In this document: positions 15,222-23,934 of the stretch, in pieces
Layout of the letters: the number at the start of each line of letters is the position of its first letter
Position numbering within the stretch: the stretch's first letter is position 1
Assembly: GCF_009931615.1 (NCBI RefSeq)
Contig: NZ_CP046620.1
Span: 1,813,501-1,877,500 of the forward strand
Source of the DNA: Algicella marina
GTDB lineage: Bacteria > Pseudomonadota > Alphaproteobacteria > Rhodobacterales > Rhodobacteraceae
DNA: 64,000 bases
Reading direction: 5' to 3'
Translations under genes and position numbers: made by a program
The notes under the pieces: model-generated
Told to the model about the DNA's origin: nothing
Database searches by the model: none
Seen by the model: only the letters and a program-made list of their open reading frames with translations

Positions 15222-15802
15222 GCGACAGCTCCGGTATCCGACCGCGCATAGCCTATGCCTTGCAGCATCCCGGCGGTTTCGGCCAGCGGCAGCCCCACGA
15301 CGGCCGACCACGACCCCTGAAGCCACGGTACAAGCGCGGCGGCGCGACCTTGGATGCCATAGCCCCCCGCCTTTCCTCGCCACTCGCCAGACGCGATGTA
15401 GCCGGTGATTTCCGCCTCGCTCAATCTCTTCATCTTAACCAGAGTTTCCACTTCACGTGTGCGCTGCACATCTGCACTCCGCACCGAGACGCCTGTGATC
15501 ACACGGTGACGCCGTCCGGACAACAGGCGAAGGAAGCGTTCGGCCTCTGCGGCATCGTTCGGCTTGCCGAGAATTCGAGAGCCGGCGGCGACAACTGTAT
15601 CTGCGGCGAGAATGATCTCGCCCGGCCGCACCTCGGTGGCAAGGGCCTTCTCGTATGCCATGCGCTTGGCATACGGGCGCGGCTTCTCGCCTGCTGTCGG
15701 CGTTTCATCGATGTCGGCAGGTCGCACCTCATCCGGTACGATGCCGATGCTTTCCAGCAGTTCCAGTCGCCGCGGACTTGCGGAGGCAAGGATCAGACGC
15801 AT
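15218..15802 (-). CDS. maf: Maf-like nucleotide pyrophosphatase
   Basis: A house-cleaning enzyme that hydrolyses non-canonical nucleoside triphosphates. ILASASPRRLELLESIGI is the Maf N-terminal signature, EIILAADTVVAAGSRILGKP the nucleotide-binding block, and SEWRGKAGGYGIQGRAAALV (reads GEWRGK) the YGIQG motif. 194 aa is standard. I use the ATG at 15802, which overlaps the infA stop by one base, rather than the GTG one codon earlier. It is translationally coupled to infA before it and to the ribonuclease gene after it. Confidence 0.93.
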   Translation of the reverse strand: MRLILASASPRRLELLESIGIVPDEVRPADIDETPTAGEKPRPYAKRMAYEKALATEVRPGEIILAADTVVAAGSRILGKPNDAAEAERFLRLLSGRRHRVITGVSVRSADVQRTREVETLVKMKRLSEAEITGYIASGEWRGKAGGYGIQGRAAALVPWLQGSWSAVVGLPLAETAGMLQGIGYARSDTGAVA

Positions 15803-16020
15803 CACTTGAAGCGATAGTTGATCCGGCCCTTCGTCAGGTCATAAGGGGTCATTTCGACCTGCACCTTGTCGCCGGCAAGCACGCGAATGCGGTTCTTGCG
15901 CATCTTGCCTGCGGTGTGCGCAATGATCTCGTGGCCGTTTTCGAGCTCCACCCGGAATGTCGCGTTGGGCAGAAGCTCGGTCACGACACCTGGGAATTCA
16001 AGAAGCTCTTCCTTGGCCAT
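15802..16020 (-). CDS. infA: Translation initiation factor IF-1
   Basis: A 72-aa OB-fold protein, complete and canonical: [20 protein letters not shown], then [40 protein letters not shown] and [11 protein letters not shown]. It binds the ribosomal A site during initiation. A GGAGAGACC sequence precedes the ATG. The 129-base gap to the phosphatase gene upstream contains a hairpin and probably its own promoter, consistent with independent expression of an essential factor. Confidence 0.98.
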   Translation of the reverse strand: MAKEELLEFPGVVTELLPNATFRVELENGHEIIAHTAGKMRKNRIRVLAGDKVQVEMTPYDLTKGRINYRFK

Positions 16021-16042
16021 GGTCTCTCCGATTCTTATTGCG

Positions 16043-16066
16043 AAAATGCGCCTCCTTGGAGGTGCG
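16043..16066 (-). terminator. Hairpin with short T-run between the phosphatase gene and infA
   Basis: On the minus strand, CCTC and GAGG pair around CAAG, extended by two G-C pairs past a mismatch, followed by ATTTT. It may be a weak terminator for the hisD-side transcript or a leader hairpin of infA. Confidence 0.35.
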
Positions 16067-16149
16067 CGCGGAAGATGGGTGCAAAAGTGCGGAAATTCAA
16101 GTCAAATCGCCGTTTTGTTGAATGCCGCGATGTTACCTCGCTGCAGTCG

Positions 16150-16593
16150 TCACGCAAAGCGTTCCTTGATCTTTGAAAGTATCTGATCCCGGCTCTGACG
16201 ATACGAAGCCAGTTTTTCCTCTCTCGTTTCGCCAAGCCCCGTGGGGTCGAAGATCGGCCAGTATTCGACTTCCAGCGCATGATGCCGGGTGTATTCCTGC
16301 GCCTTGCGGAGGCTGGCCGGGCTCAGGGCGACGATAAGATCGTAGCTGTCGATCTCATCACCCCATTCCTCCATCTCCTCAAAGGAGCGGGAGCGGTGGC
16401 GCGTCAGCTCGACGCCAATCTCATCGCAGACAGCTATGGAAAAACCGTCAATTTCAAGCTCATGGCGCACTCCGGCGGATTGTACGTAGATCTTTTTGCC
16501 GTGCAGCTTCTTCATGATGCCCTCCGCCATGGGTGAGCGGACGGAATTGTAGTCACAACAGAACAGGACCGACGTAGGTGCCTGAGATGTCAT
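16150..16593 (-). CDS. Low-molecular-weight phosphatase / arsenate-reductase-like protein
   Basis: A 147-aa member of the LMW protein tyrosine phosphatase fold. The P-loop FCCDYNSVRSPMAEG gives the CxxxxxR(S) catalytic motif (Cys12 or Cys13, Arg19), and FDPTGLGETREE contains the aspartate general acid, in the usual position near the C-terminus. The family includes protein tyrosine phosphatases and thioredoxin-coupled arsenate reductases; the residues seen do not settle which. The gene lies 4 bases after the UPF0262 gene in a conserved housekeeping run, which argues against a dedicated arsenic role. Confidence 0.85.
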   Translation of the reverse strand: MTSQAPTSVLFCCDYNSVRSPMAEGIMKKLHGKKIYVQSAGVRHELEIDGFSIAVCDEIGVELTRHRSRSFEEMEEWGDEIDSYDLIVALSPASLRKAQEYTRHHALEVEYWPIFDPTGLGETREEKLASYRQSRDQILSKIKERFA

Positions 16594-16597
16594 GATT

Positions 16598-17083
16598 TCA
16601 ACCCTTGAAGTGCAGCACGCAAACGAGAGTGAACAGGCGCCTGCCTGTATCGAAGTCCAGTTTGACCTTGCCTTCCAGACGCTCCATCAGCACCCGACTG
16701 CCTTCGTTGTGAATACCGCGCCGTCCCATGTCGATGGCTTCGATCTGGCTCGGAGGCAGGCGCTTGACCGCGTCGAAATAGCTTTCACAGATCTGGAAAT
16801 AGTCCTTCACCACCTGCCGGAATGGGCTGAGTGACAGCTGAAATTCCGCTGCTGGCTCGTCGTCAGTGTCGGCGACATTGAAGATCAGGCGGCGGTCCTT
16901 GATGGAAAGGTACAATTTGTACGGCCCCGGCGGGACTGGCCGTCCCTCGCGCGGGACAAGTTCAAAACTGTTGTCTTCCAGCAGGTCGAAGATGGCGACA
17001 CGGCGTTCCTGTTCGATCTCCGGGGTCGGTGGCGGCAGCCCCCGATCATCCAGCGTGACATGGACAAGGCGGGATCTGCTCAT
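16598..17083 (-). CDS. UPF0262 family protein
   Basis: A 161-aa cytosolic protein of unknown function conserved in alphaproteobacteria. Characteristic blocks are LVHVTLDDRGLPPPTPEIEQ, ERRVAIFDLLEDNSFEL, PGPYKLYLSIKDRRLIFNVA and AIDMGRRGIHNEGSRVLMER. The ATG at 17083 overlaps the hisD stop by four bases (ATGA), and the longer frame to 17116 falls inside hisD. Its constant position next to hisD is a family hallmark; no catalytic motif is evident. Confidence 0.88.
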   Translation of the reverse strand: MSRSRLVHVTLDDRGLPPPTPEIEQERRVAIFDLLEDNSFELVPREGRPVPPGPYKLYLSIKDRRLIFNVADTDDEPAAEFQLSLSPFRQVVKDYFQICESYFDAVKRLPPSQIEAIDMGRRGIHNEGSRVLMERLEGKVKLDFDTGRRLFTLVCVLHFKG

Positions 17084-18390
17084 CGGCTGGCCTCGTTTAT
17101 GCGGTCGAGGCGGCACCGGACGGACAGCCCGTGCGCCTGCAGACTTTCTGACCGGGCAAGTGTTTCCGCGGCCGGGCCGACTGCGGCGAGACTGGCCGGT
17201 GTCATCCGGGCCAGAGTCGTGCGTTTCATGAAGTCGAGCACCGACAGACCACTGGAAAACCGTGCTGTGCGCGAAGTAGGCAGAACGTGATTGGGGCCGC
17301 CGACATAATCGCCAATCGCCTCCGGCGTCCAGGCGCCGAGGAAGATGGCCCCTGCGTTGCGAATCTTCGAACTCAACGCATCGGGGTCACCGACGCAAAG
17401 CTCCAGATGCTCCGGCGCGATGATGTTGGTAAGTCGGGCCGCTTCCTCCAGAGAAGGGGTTACGAAGATCGCGCCATAGTCTTCCCAGCTTCTGCGGGCG
17501 ATGTCTTCCCGCTCCAGCGTTGACAGCCGCGTCTCCACCGCCCGTTCGACCGACCGTGCGAACCCGGCGTCGTCGGTGATCAGGATCGATTGGGCGCTCT
17601 CGTCATGCTCGGCCTGGCTGAGAAGGTCGCATGCGATCCAGTCCGTGTCGTTGTCAGCATCGGCGACAACAAGAATTTCCGAGGGGCCGGCGATCATGTC
17701 GATGCCGACACGACCGAACACCCGGCGCTTGGCCGCTGCTACATAAGCGTTGCCGGGTCCTGTTATCTTGTCCACCGCGGCAATGGTTTCGGTGCCGTAG
17801 GCCAGTGCCCCGACCGCCTGTGCCCCGCCGACGCGATAGATCTCGTCCACCCCCGCCAATCTTGCTGCCAGCAGCACCAGGGGATTGAGCACACCATCGG
17901 GTGTCGGCACGACCATCACAAGGCGGTCGACCCCGGCCACCCGCGCGGGAATGGCGTTCATCAGTACCGACGAGGGATAGGAGGCCAGCCCGCCAGGAAC
18001 GTAGATGCCGGCCGCCTCCACCGCCGTCCAGCGCCAGCCGAGGGTGGCGCCGCTCTCATCCTGCCAGGACTCGTCACGCGGCAACTGCTTTTCGTGGTAG
18101 GCCCGGATGCGGGCGGCAGCCAGTTCCAGCGCCCTGCGCTCATCCTGCGGCACCTGGGTTTCAGCCGAGGTAATCTCCTCCTCGGAAATGCGCAGGCGTT
18201 CTTTCGGGATGTTCATGCGATCAAACCGGGCAGTGTACTCCAGCAAGGCCGCATCGCCCCGCCGCTCCACATCCGCGAGAATGGCAGCGACCGCCTGATC
18301 AACGTCTTCCTCGACCTCGCGTTTCAGACCGAGAAAGCGCTGAAACGCCTCGGCGAATGACGGATCATCGGATTCAAGCCACAACGGCAT
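17080..18390 (-). CDS. hisD: Histidinol dehydrogenase
   Basis: It oxidises L-histidinol to L-histidine in two NAD-dependent steps, the end of histidine biosynthesis. Diagnostic blocks are GIYVPGGLASYPSSVLMNAI, VGGAQAVGALAYGTETI, KITGPGNAYVAAAKRRVFG, IDMIAGPSEILVVAD with SQAEHDESAQ (catalytic and zinc residues), and GPNHVLPTSRTARFSSGLSV. 436 aa is the normal length. The ATG at 18390 has AAGGGG upstream; a TTG two codons earlier is possible. No other his genes are nearby, as is common in this lineage. Confidence 0.96.
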   Translation of the reverse strand: MPLWLESDDPSFAEAFQRFLGLKREVEEDVDQAVAAILADVERRGDAALLEYTARFDRMNIPKERLRISEEEITSAETQVPQDERRALELAAARIRAYHEKQLPRDESWQDESGATLGWRWTAVEAAGIYVPGGLASYPSSVLMNAIPARVAGVDRLVMVVPTPDGVLNPLVLLAARLAGVDEIYRVGGAQAVGALAYGTETIAAVDKITGPGNAYVAAAKRRVFGRVGIDMIAGPSEILVVADADNDTDWIACDLLSQAEHDESAQSILITDDAGFARSVERAVETRLSTLEREDIARRSWEDYGAIFVTPSLEEAARLTNIIAPEHLELCVGDPDALSSKIRNAGAIFLGAWTPEAIGDYVGGPNHVLPTSRTARFSSGLSVLDFMKRTTLARMTPASLAAVGPAAETLARSESLQAHGLSVRCRLDRINEASR

Positions 18391-18466
18391 GCGCAACCCC
18401 TTGAAAAACTCCCTGCTGACTTACCCTCTGGGCAAGTGGGTCTCAAGCCAAATGGGACGGCGGATG

Positions 18467-18943
18467 TCAGATGTCGTGGCTGGGCAAGCTGCCAGATATC
18501 GCCTTGTAGGGACGTGTCACATCCTTGAGGATGACACCGAGGCACTCGACATCGGCGACGATCTGGCCGTCACCGGCGAAGGTAAGCACCAGCTTGCCGG
18601 TCCCGTCCTCCCCCGGCTCGAAAGTCGCCTGAAGGATGCTGAGAACCGTGTCTTTTTCCTTCGGGTCGATGCCGTTGGACGAGACGGCCTGCACATCCTC
18701 GATGATCAGCAGGCTGCGCACCCGTTCGAAAGGACGGCCTGCCGTTTCCGCCCGATCCTTTTCTTCCCAGCGGAAACGATTGCACAACAGGGCCAGCCGC
18801 CGCCGCCTCGGCATCCACGAAATATCCCCGGTTTCCAGGACGCTGTCCTGCAAGAGCGCCGACATGACGACGACGTCTTCATTCGACTCGGCATAGATAT
18901 TAAGCGGGCGCTCGGCCCCGTCCTCGAAAGTCGCGTCCTGCAC
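18467..18943 (-). CDS. DUF2948 family protein
   Basis: A 158-aa protein of unknown function found upstream of hisD across Rhodobacteraceae. Visible family features are DATFEDGAERPLNIYAES, DISWMPRRRRLALLCNRFRW and the C-terminal GVILKDVTRPYKAISGSLPS. The true start is the GTG at 18943 with GGGAGA five bases upstream; the open frame extends to 19252, but that extension reads through the neighbouring small gene in another frame. In related genomes murA often lies upstream; it is not present here. Confidence 0.82.
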   Translation of the reverse strand: MQDATFEDGAERPLNIYAESNEDVVVMSALLQDSVLETGDISWMPRRRRLALLCNRFRWEEKDRAETAGRPFERVRSLLIIEDVQAVSSNGIDPKEKDTVLSILQATFEPGEDGTGKLVLTFAGDGQIVADVECLGVILKDVTRPYKAISGSLPSHDI

Positions 18944-18984
18944 TTGGTTCTCCCTGCTGCTCACCGCCCGGCTACCCGCACGGG

Positions 18985-19155
18985 TCAGCCATCGCCCTTG
19001 CTCGTCTCGTCCGGCCTTGGATCGGCGTCGCCACCTTCGGAACGTACCCTGGCCTGTGCCTTGCGCTTGCGCAGGTTCTCGCGAAGTGCCGCCGCCAGCC
19101 GTTCGCTGCGATCGTTTCTTGCCGTCGTTTTGTCCGTTGTAGTTCGATCCGTCAT
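18985..19155 (-). CDS. Small basic protein, unknown function
   Basis: A 56-aa charged protein: MTDRTTTDKTTARNDRSERL followed by AAALRENLRKRKAQARVR and an acidic tail. The ERLAAALRENLRKRKAQ helix is a pattern I associate with short proteins encoded beside DUF2948/murA genes. The ATG at 19155 is used; the frame continues to 19176. It lies 41 bases upstream of the DUF2948 gene on the same strand. No function is known. Confidence 0.6.
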   Translation of the reverse strand: MTDRTTTDKTTARNDRSERLAAALRENLRKRKAQARVRSEGGDADPRPDETSKGDG

Positions 19156-19290
19156 GACATCCTGCGTAGCAAGCACGCACGTCCGCGTCCAGCGCCTGCG
19201 CCGTCGATGAAATCGCAGTCAGGCTCTGGAAAGACTCGGTTTGCACTTGCACGCGGCCGCAAATCGGCTAAAACCCGCCCCAGTCTACGG

Positions 19291-19365
19291 GCCGCTGTAG
19301 CTCAGTGGTAGAGCGCACCCTTGGTAAGGGTGAGGCCGAGAGTTCAATTCTCTCCAGCGGCACCA
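19291..19365 (+). tRNA. tRNA-Thr (anticodon GGU)
   Basis: Cloverleaf: GCCGCTG pairs with CAGCGGC, D arm GCTCAGTGGTAGAGC, anticodon stem CACCC/GGGTG with loop TTGGTAA (anticodon GGT), T arm GAGAGTTCAATTCTCTC, discriminator A and encoded CCA. Confidence 0.97.
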
Positions 19366-19459
19366 TTTCACATTTTCTTTCAAAACGCCCAAAAACCTAA
19401 AAATTACAGAGACTTGCGAAGTTCGAAATCCATATTCGCGAGAGTAGACCATAAGCGCC

Positions 19460-19831
19460 TTAAACACGATTCTCAGCACTGTTTCTTGAGAGTGAGATCG
19501 CCGTTTTCCAGATATTCCAAGGATTTGCGAGAAAAGCCAAGGTGATTTCGAAAATCTCCTCTAGTGTGTGTTTCGACTTGGCGTTTTGTCCCGCGACTGT
19601 TGTTGGCAGACGGGTCATGACGACTGGGTTGTTTATGTCGAGGTCGCGCCCCGCCTGCGTAAAAGCGTCAGTCATCACACCTGCAAATTGATTTAGAACA
19701 TTCTTGGGCAACGCATGATGTACCTGGCTTTGAACGCCAAAACTATTGAACATTGCGGTATCGTTCGGAAATGTTTGATCATAAGCTGAAACGTAATTGG
19801 ACGAGCTCTTACTCAGGTTAATTGTAACCAC
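19460..19831 (-). CDS. Putative His-Me-finger (HNH/AHH-like) nuclease toxin domain, stand-alone
   Basis: A 123-aa protein starting at GTG (19831) with GGAGA six bases upstream. The middle reads SQVHHALPKNVLNQF, then GRDLDINNPVVMTRLP and SKHTLEE: paired His, a later Asn-Pro and a final His, the spacing of AHH/HNH-like polymorphic toxin nucleases. It lacks the long N-terminal delivery region of such toxins, so it is an orphan C-terminal domain or a remnant. It follows the putative immunity gene by two bases on the same strand and is A+T-richer than its surroundings. The toxin assignment is inference from motif and context. Confidence 0.5.
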   Translation of the reverse strand: MVTINLSKSSSNYVSAYDQTFPNDTAMFNSFGVQSQVHHALPKNVLNQFAGVMTDAFTQAGRDLDINNPVVMTRLPTTVAGQNAKSKHTLEEIFEITLAFLANPWNIWKTAISLSRNSAENRV

Positions 19832-19833
19832 TT

Positions 19834-20640
19834 CTATCTCCGGGCTTCAGCCGTACTTGGGTTGAGCGGGTGCACGCATTCGAAAAGGGCAAGCGCTTGG
19901 CCGCCAGGGCGGGCGCCGTCGGTGAAGTCGAACAAACCTGTGACGTTGTGATCCTTGAGGTGCTTGTAAAAGGCCCGGTTCAGGATCGGATATCTATCGT
20001 GACGCGAGTGAACCAAGAGGGGTTCTTCGTAGTGAAACGCCTGTGCTGCCGCGTTTTCGCAGAGTGGATGCCAGATACCGTTCAAGACGCGATACTTGCC
20101 ACGATACCCGTGCTTTGGTTTCTCGCCCAGATACTCCAGCAGCCGCCGGACGGTGACGTTGAAATAGGGCGTCTCGGGCGTGATCCCGGTCTCGCGCCCC
20201 GTGAACGTGACTACTGAGAAATGGCAGCGCCCCGGCATGTATGCCTCAATCAGATCACGGACCCGCGCGGACACGACCAGATTGTTGAGGACGAAAGCCT
20301 CCGGCAGCAGTGCCAGTGCGGCATCCGCGCAGGTATAGCTGCTCCAGAGATAATCGCTGAGCGCGTCGTCCGGGATGGTCAGTTCGCCGTAGGCCCAGTC
20401 CTCCATTCCTTCTGGCAAGGGCAAGACGTCCCATCTGGCTTTCGTTTCGGGTTCGAGGATGCGGGTCTCCCGGTCGGGTCCGAATTGCAGATGTCGTCGA
20501 CGCGGTTCTGATTTTCGTTGTAGCGGCATAGAAAGGCCCTCCGCGGACGTGAGCCCATAGAGCGGCGCATCGGTCCAGATCATCGGGTCCAGCCAATCGG
20601 CGCCGGTCTTGATCTCCAACGGATGAGAGGGAGGGTTCAT
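19834..20640 (-). CDS. Putative immunity protein (Imm11/DUF1629-like)
   Basis: A 268-aa cytosolic protein without signal peptide or membrane segment. FVLNNLVVSARVRDLIEAYM resembles the hallmark helix of Imm11/DUF1629 proteins, and ILNRAFYKHLKDHNVTGLFD their C-terminal segment. Members neutralise polymorphic toxins. Here it directly precedes a small nuclease-like gene, which supports the pairing, although the usual order is toxin first. The ATG at 20640 has AGGA upstream. An alternative is an unrelated uncharacterised protein; no catalytic motif is visible. Confidence 0.5.
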   Translation of the reverse strand: MNPPSHPLEIKTGADWLDPMIWTDAPLYGLTSAEGLSMPLQRKSEPRRRHLQFGPDRETRILEPETKARWDVLPLPEGMEDWAYGELTIPDDALSDYLWSSYTCADAALALLPEAFVLNNLVVSARVRDLIEAYMPGRCHFSVVTFTGRETGITPETPYFNVTVRRLLEYLGEKPKHGYRGKYRVLNGIWHPLCENAAAQAFHYEEPLLVHSRHDRYPILNRAFYKHLKDHNVTGLFDFTDGARPGGQALALFECVHPLNPSTAEARR

Positions 20641-20981
20641 GAATCATCCTGTGTGAAATCAATGAGTGTTGGGCCACAAAGACCAAGTTTGCGCTGTCGG
20701 CTCAAGTATGTTGATTAGCATTTGGTTGAGGGTTGCATGGCCGTGGCCCACGCAAGGCTTCGGCATGGGGCCTCAGAACCGCTTCCCAGCGCTCCAGTTT
20801 GTCGAAGGGCTCCTGCTGGTCAAATCCAACGAATCCGCCACAATCGGAGTTCGAAATCACTCTGTTTGGGCGCGCCACATCACACTTTCGACTGTCAGAA
20901 TAACTAAACGCCACGCAAAGAGAGGCTTTTTTGGTGTTCCATACCCATCTTCCGGCGTGAGTATCAGTGGGTCAGGCTGTA
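20641..20981. other. Intergenic stretch with no recognised gene
   Basis: About 340 bases between the immunity-like gene and the ABC exporter gene. Short open frames on both strands show no ribosome binding site or known domain. It must hold the promoter of the immunity-like gene and the 3' end of the exporter transcript; I see no clear terminator. Confidence 0.4.
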
Positions 20982-22691
20982 TCAGGCGGCATTCATCGCC
21001 GCGTAGCGTCCGTTTCGCTCAATAAGCTGCGCGTGGGTTCCGGTTTCAACGACCTGGCCCCGTTCCATGACGACGATCCTGTCTGCTTCGCGAATGGTGC
21101 CCAGCCGATGCGCGATCACGAGTGTGGTACGTCCTTTCGAGAGCGCGGTGAGCGATTGCTGGATGCGGCGCTCCGTTTCAGTGTCGAGGGCCGAAGTTGC
21201 TTCGTCCAGGATGAGGATGGGCGGGTTTCTGAGAAAGATCCGGGCGATGGCGACGCGCTGCTTCTGACCACCGGAGAGCATGACACCGCGTTCACCGACC
21301 ACAGTGTCCAGCCCTTCCGGCAGGTCGGCGATCATGTCGTCGAGGCGGGCTTTGGAGGCGGCTTCCACGATGTCCGCTTCCGTGGCATCCAACCGACCGT
21401 AAGCGATGTTTTCGCGCAGCGTACCGCCAAAAAGAAAGACATCCTGGCTGACGACACCGATCTGCTGGCGGAGTGAGCGCAGAGAGAATTCGCGGATGTC
21501 AACACCATCAATCAGGACGCGTCCGGCTTGAGCCTCATAGAAGCGCGGCACAAGCGAGAGTAGCGAGGTCTTGCCTGCACCAGACGGGCCGACGATGGCC
21601 ACGGTCTCACCGGCCGCGGCCGCCAATCTGACGCCATTGAGCACCGGCCGCGCCTTGTTGTACCCGAAAACAACATTGTCGATTTCGATATCGCCACGAA
21701 ACCTCGGGGCCGGCCGGGCATTGCTGCAATCCAACACTTCGGGTTCCAGTTGCATCAGTTCCAGATAACGGCGGAAACCGGCGATGCCACGCGGATAAAG
21801 TTCGATGACGGCTGCAATCTTTTCCAGCGGACGGAAGAAGAGCGCCACAAGCAGAAGAAATGCAACGTACCCTCCCGTTGTCAGTTCGCCGCGGAGGACG
21901 AAGAGCGCGCCAACAACCATTACGGTCACCTGCACGAAGCGCATGCCCATGTAATTCAGTGTGGAAGACGCTGCCATGTAGCGGTAAGCGGCCAACTTTG
22001 TGTCGCGATAGCGACCGTTGTCCGCCGAGAACAGTTTCTTCTCGTGTTCCTCGTTGCCGAAGGCCTGAACCATCCGAATGCCGCCAACATTCTCTTCCAG
22101 CCGGACATTGAAATCAGCGACTCGTGCATAGATTGACCGCCAGATCCGCGTCATGCGGCCACCAAAGAACATTACGATGACAGTACAGGCCGGTACGATC
22201 ACGGCTGTGAGCAGCGCAAGTTTGACGTTGATCGCCATCATCATCACGAATGCGCCGACGAAGGTCATCACTGCGACGAACAAATCCTCCGGCCCATGAT
22301 GGGCGACTTCACCAATCTCTTCGAGATCCCGGGTAACACGAGCGACGAGTTTGCCGGTGCGCACTTTGTCGAAGTAGGAGAAGGACAGCCGTTGCAGTTG
22401 TTCGAACGCACGGCGGCGCATCTCGGTCTCGATATTGATGCCCAACATGTGGCCCCAATAAATGACGATGGCCATGAGTGCCGAATTGAACAGGTATATG
22501 ACCACCAGCCCCGCAGCGGCCAGCAGCGTCAGGGTGACATCGCCGCTTGGAAGCAGCACATCGATGAACAGCTTGATCGCAAAGGGGAAGGCCAGTTCGA
22601 GGATTCCGGAAAGTACGGCGCTTCCGAAATCCAGCCAGAACAGGGCTTTCCATGGTCGGTAATAGTTGAGAAATTCCCGCAGCATTTCCAT
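20982..22691 (-). CDS. ABC-type exporter, fused membrane and ATPase domains (MsbA-like)
   Basis: A half-transporter of 569 aa that would dimerise in the inner membrane. Six transmembrane helices (about residues 15-310) precede one ABC domain: Walker A GPSGAGKTS, Q-loop GVVSQDVFLFG, signature LSGGQKQRVAIARIF, Walker B ILILDEATSALD, H-loop VIAHRLGT. This is the MsbA/multidrug exporter layout; the cargo (lipid, drug or peptide) cannot be read. The ATG at 22691 is chosen over the ATG at 22778, whose extension is Arg-rich and not membrane-like. It stands alone; the 233 bases before znuA hold no recognised gene. Confidence 0.88.
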   Translation of the reverse strand: MEMLREFLNYYRPWKALFWLDFGSAVLSGILELAFPFAIKLFIDVLLPSGDVTLTLLAAAGLVVIYLFNSALMAIVIYWGHMLGINIETEMRRRAFEQLQRLSFSYFDKVRTGKLVARVTRDLEEIGEVAHHGPEDLFVAVMTFVGAFVMMMAINVKLALLTAVIVPACTVIVMFFGGRMTRIWRSIYARVADFNVRLEENVGGIRMVQAFGNEEHEKKLFSADNGRYRDTKLAAYRYMAASSTLNYMGMRFVQVTVMVVGALFVLRGELTTGGYVAFLLLVALFFRPLEKIAAVIELYPRGIAGFRRYLELMQLEPEVLDCSNARPAPRFRGDIEIDNVVFGYNKARPVLNGVRLAAAAGETVAIVGPSGAGKTSLLSLVPRFYEAQAGRVLIDGVDIREFSLRSLRQQIGVVSQDVFLFGGTLRENIAYGRLDATEADIVEAASKARLDDMIADLPEGLDTVVGERGVMLSGGQKQRVAIARIFLRNPPILILDEATSALDTETERRIQQSLTALSKGRTTLVIAHRLGTIREADRIVVMERGQVVETGTHAQLIERNGRYAAMNAA

Positions 22692-22924
22692 CCGCCGTGA
22701 CCGTTTCCGCGGTGCCTGGGAGAGCTGCCTGAGTGCCGCGGACGCAGCGTTATCACAGCGCGGATGCAGGCGCCACAAAACTTGAACCTGTAGCAGCGCC
22801 GATGGTCAAACAGCAGATTCGCGCTGACTTGGAAGCAATGGTATCAGCCGAGTGCAGGCCTCGAGTCCCTGAAACTGTGGCCCCTTGCGGCTGACACCTG
22901 GTGCGATGACTGGGGCCGTGGAAA

Positions 22925-23878
22925 CTACATGCAATCCGCAAGCTTCGCCGCCAGGTTGCGCAGAACCTGCGGGTAAAGCTCCGGCCCCGGCTCGATTTCG
23001 GCACCCAGCGGGTCAACAACTGCCGTCCGAGCAGCCGAACCTTCCATGACGGCATTGACGATACCCGGATCGAACTGTGGCTCGGAAAGAACACAGCCTA
23101 TCCCCTGCTCTGCCACGCGAGCCCGGATTTCGGCAATTCGGCCGGGGCTCGGAGCGGATGCGTCGGAAAGGGATATCGCGCCGGAGGCTGGAAACTCGAA
23201 GGCATGTTCGAAGTACTGGTAAGCATCATGGAAGGAGATGAACTTGCCGCCACGCTTCGGCTCCAGCACCTCATTGATTTCGGTGCGAAGGGTACTCAGT
23301 TCTTCCTGCGCCTCGGCCGCGTTCGCCTTGTACGTAGATGCATTATCCGGATCGGCTGCGGAAAGTTCCGTGGCAATGGTGTTCAGCCAGACAGACGCAT
23401 TGTCCGTCGATAACCATGCGTGAGGATCGTGCGCATGGCCCTCGTGGGAATGATCTTCCTCCAGATCGTCCGCATGCCCATCCTCGGCTTCGCGATCTTC
23501 ATCGTGGTCGTGACTTTCGAACAGGGCGCCTTCGCGAACCTCCAGTTCGATTGTACCTTCCGCCTCCAGCAATTCCGTGACGGCAGCATCTGCGGCCAGG
23601 GAAGAGATTGCGCCTTCGAGCCAGGGGGTCAGGTCCGGGCTGACCCAGAAAACCAGATCGGCATTCTGGAGGGCGGCGGCCTGAGAGGGACGAAGATTGT
23701 ATTCATGCGGGCTTGCTCCGGGCGACACAATCAGAGACGGCTCCCCTACCCCGGCCATCACCCGTGCTACCAGTGAATGCACCGGCGCAATGTCTGCCGA
23801 CACGCGCGGAACTTCCGCCATTGCGGGACATGCTAGGCCGAGGGCAAGAAGGGAAGAAGAAAGCAGGTTTCTGGACAT
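22925..23878 (-). CDS. znuA: Zinc ABC transporter substrate-binding protein
   Basis: A periplasmic high-affinity zinc-binding protein of the cluster A-I family. A signal peptide (MSRNLLSSSLLALGLACPAM-A) is followed by zinc-ligand regions SPGASPHEYNLRPSQ (His), DPHAWLS (His) and FISFHDAYQYFEHAF (His). Residues about 120-150 form the His/Asp/Glu-rich loop (SHDHDEDREAEDGHADDLEE, then DHSHEGHAHD) that distinguishes ZnuA from manganese-binding relatives. 317 aa is standard. It is divergent from zur-znuC-znuB, with a candidate Zur site between. Confidence 0.94.
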   Translation of the reverse strand: MSRNLLSSSLLALGLACPAMAEVPRVSADIAPVHSLVARVMAGVGEPSLIVSPGASPHEYNLRPSQAAALQNADLVFWVSPDLTPWLEGAISSLAADAAVTELLEAEGTIELEVREGALFESHDHDEDREAEDGHADDLEEDHSHEGHAHDPHAWLSTDNASVWLNTIATELSAADPDNASTYKANAAEAQEELSTLRTEINEVLEPKRGGKFISFHDAYQYFEHAFEFPASGAISLSDASAPSPGRIAEIRARVAEQGIGCVLSEPQFDPGIVNAVMEGSAARTAVVDPLGAEIEPGPELYPQVLRNLAAKLADCM

Positions 23879-23890
23879 GTCTCATCTCAT

Positions 23891-23909
23891 GTGATTATAT
23901 AACGTAACG
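23891..23909. promoter_or_regulatory. Candidate Zur operator between znuA and zur
   Basis: An A+T-rich imperfect palindrome centred on TTATATAA (23895-23902), with a right half TATAACGTAAC similar to the TATAACAT-type half-site of alphaproteobacterial Zur boxes. The left half fits less well. Its place between divergent zinc genes supports the call. Confidence 0.4.
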
Positions 23910-23934
23910 TACCGACTACAGGAAATGAAATAAC

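Noticed and set aside
19291-20981. Island integrated at tRNA-Thr (GGU)
   Set aside because: I looked for a second copy of the tRNA 3' end downstream of the immunity-toxin pair and found none, so integration at this tRNA is unsupported.
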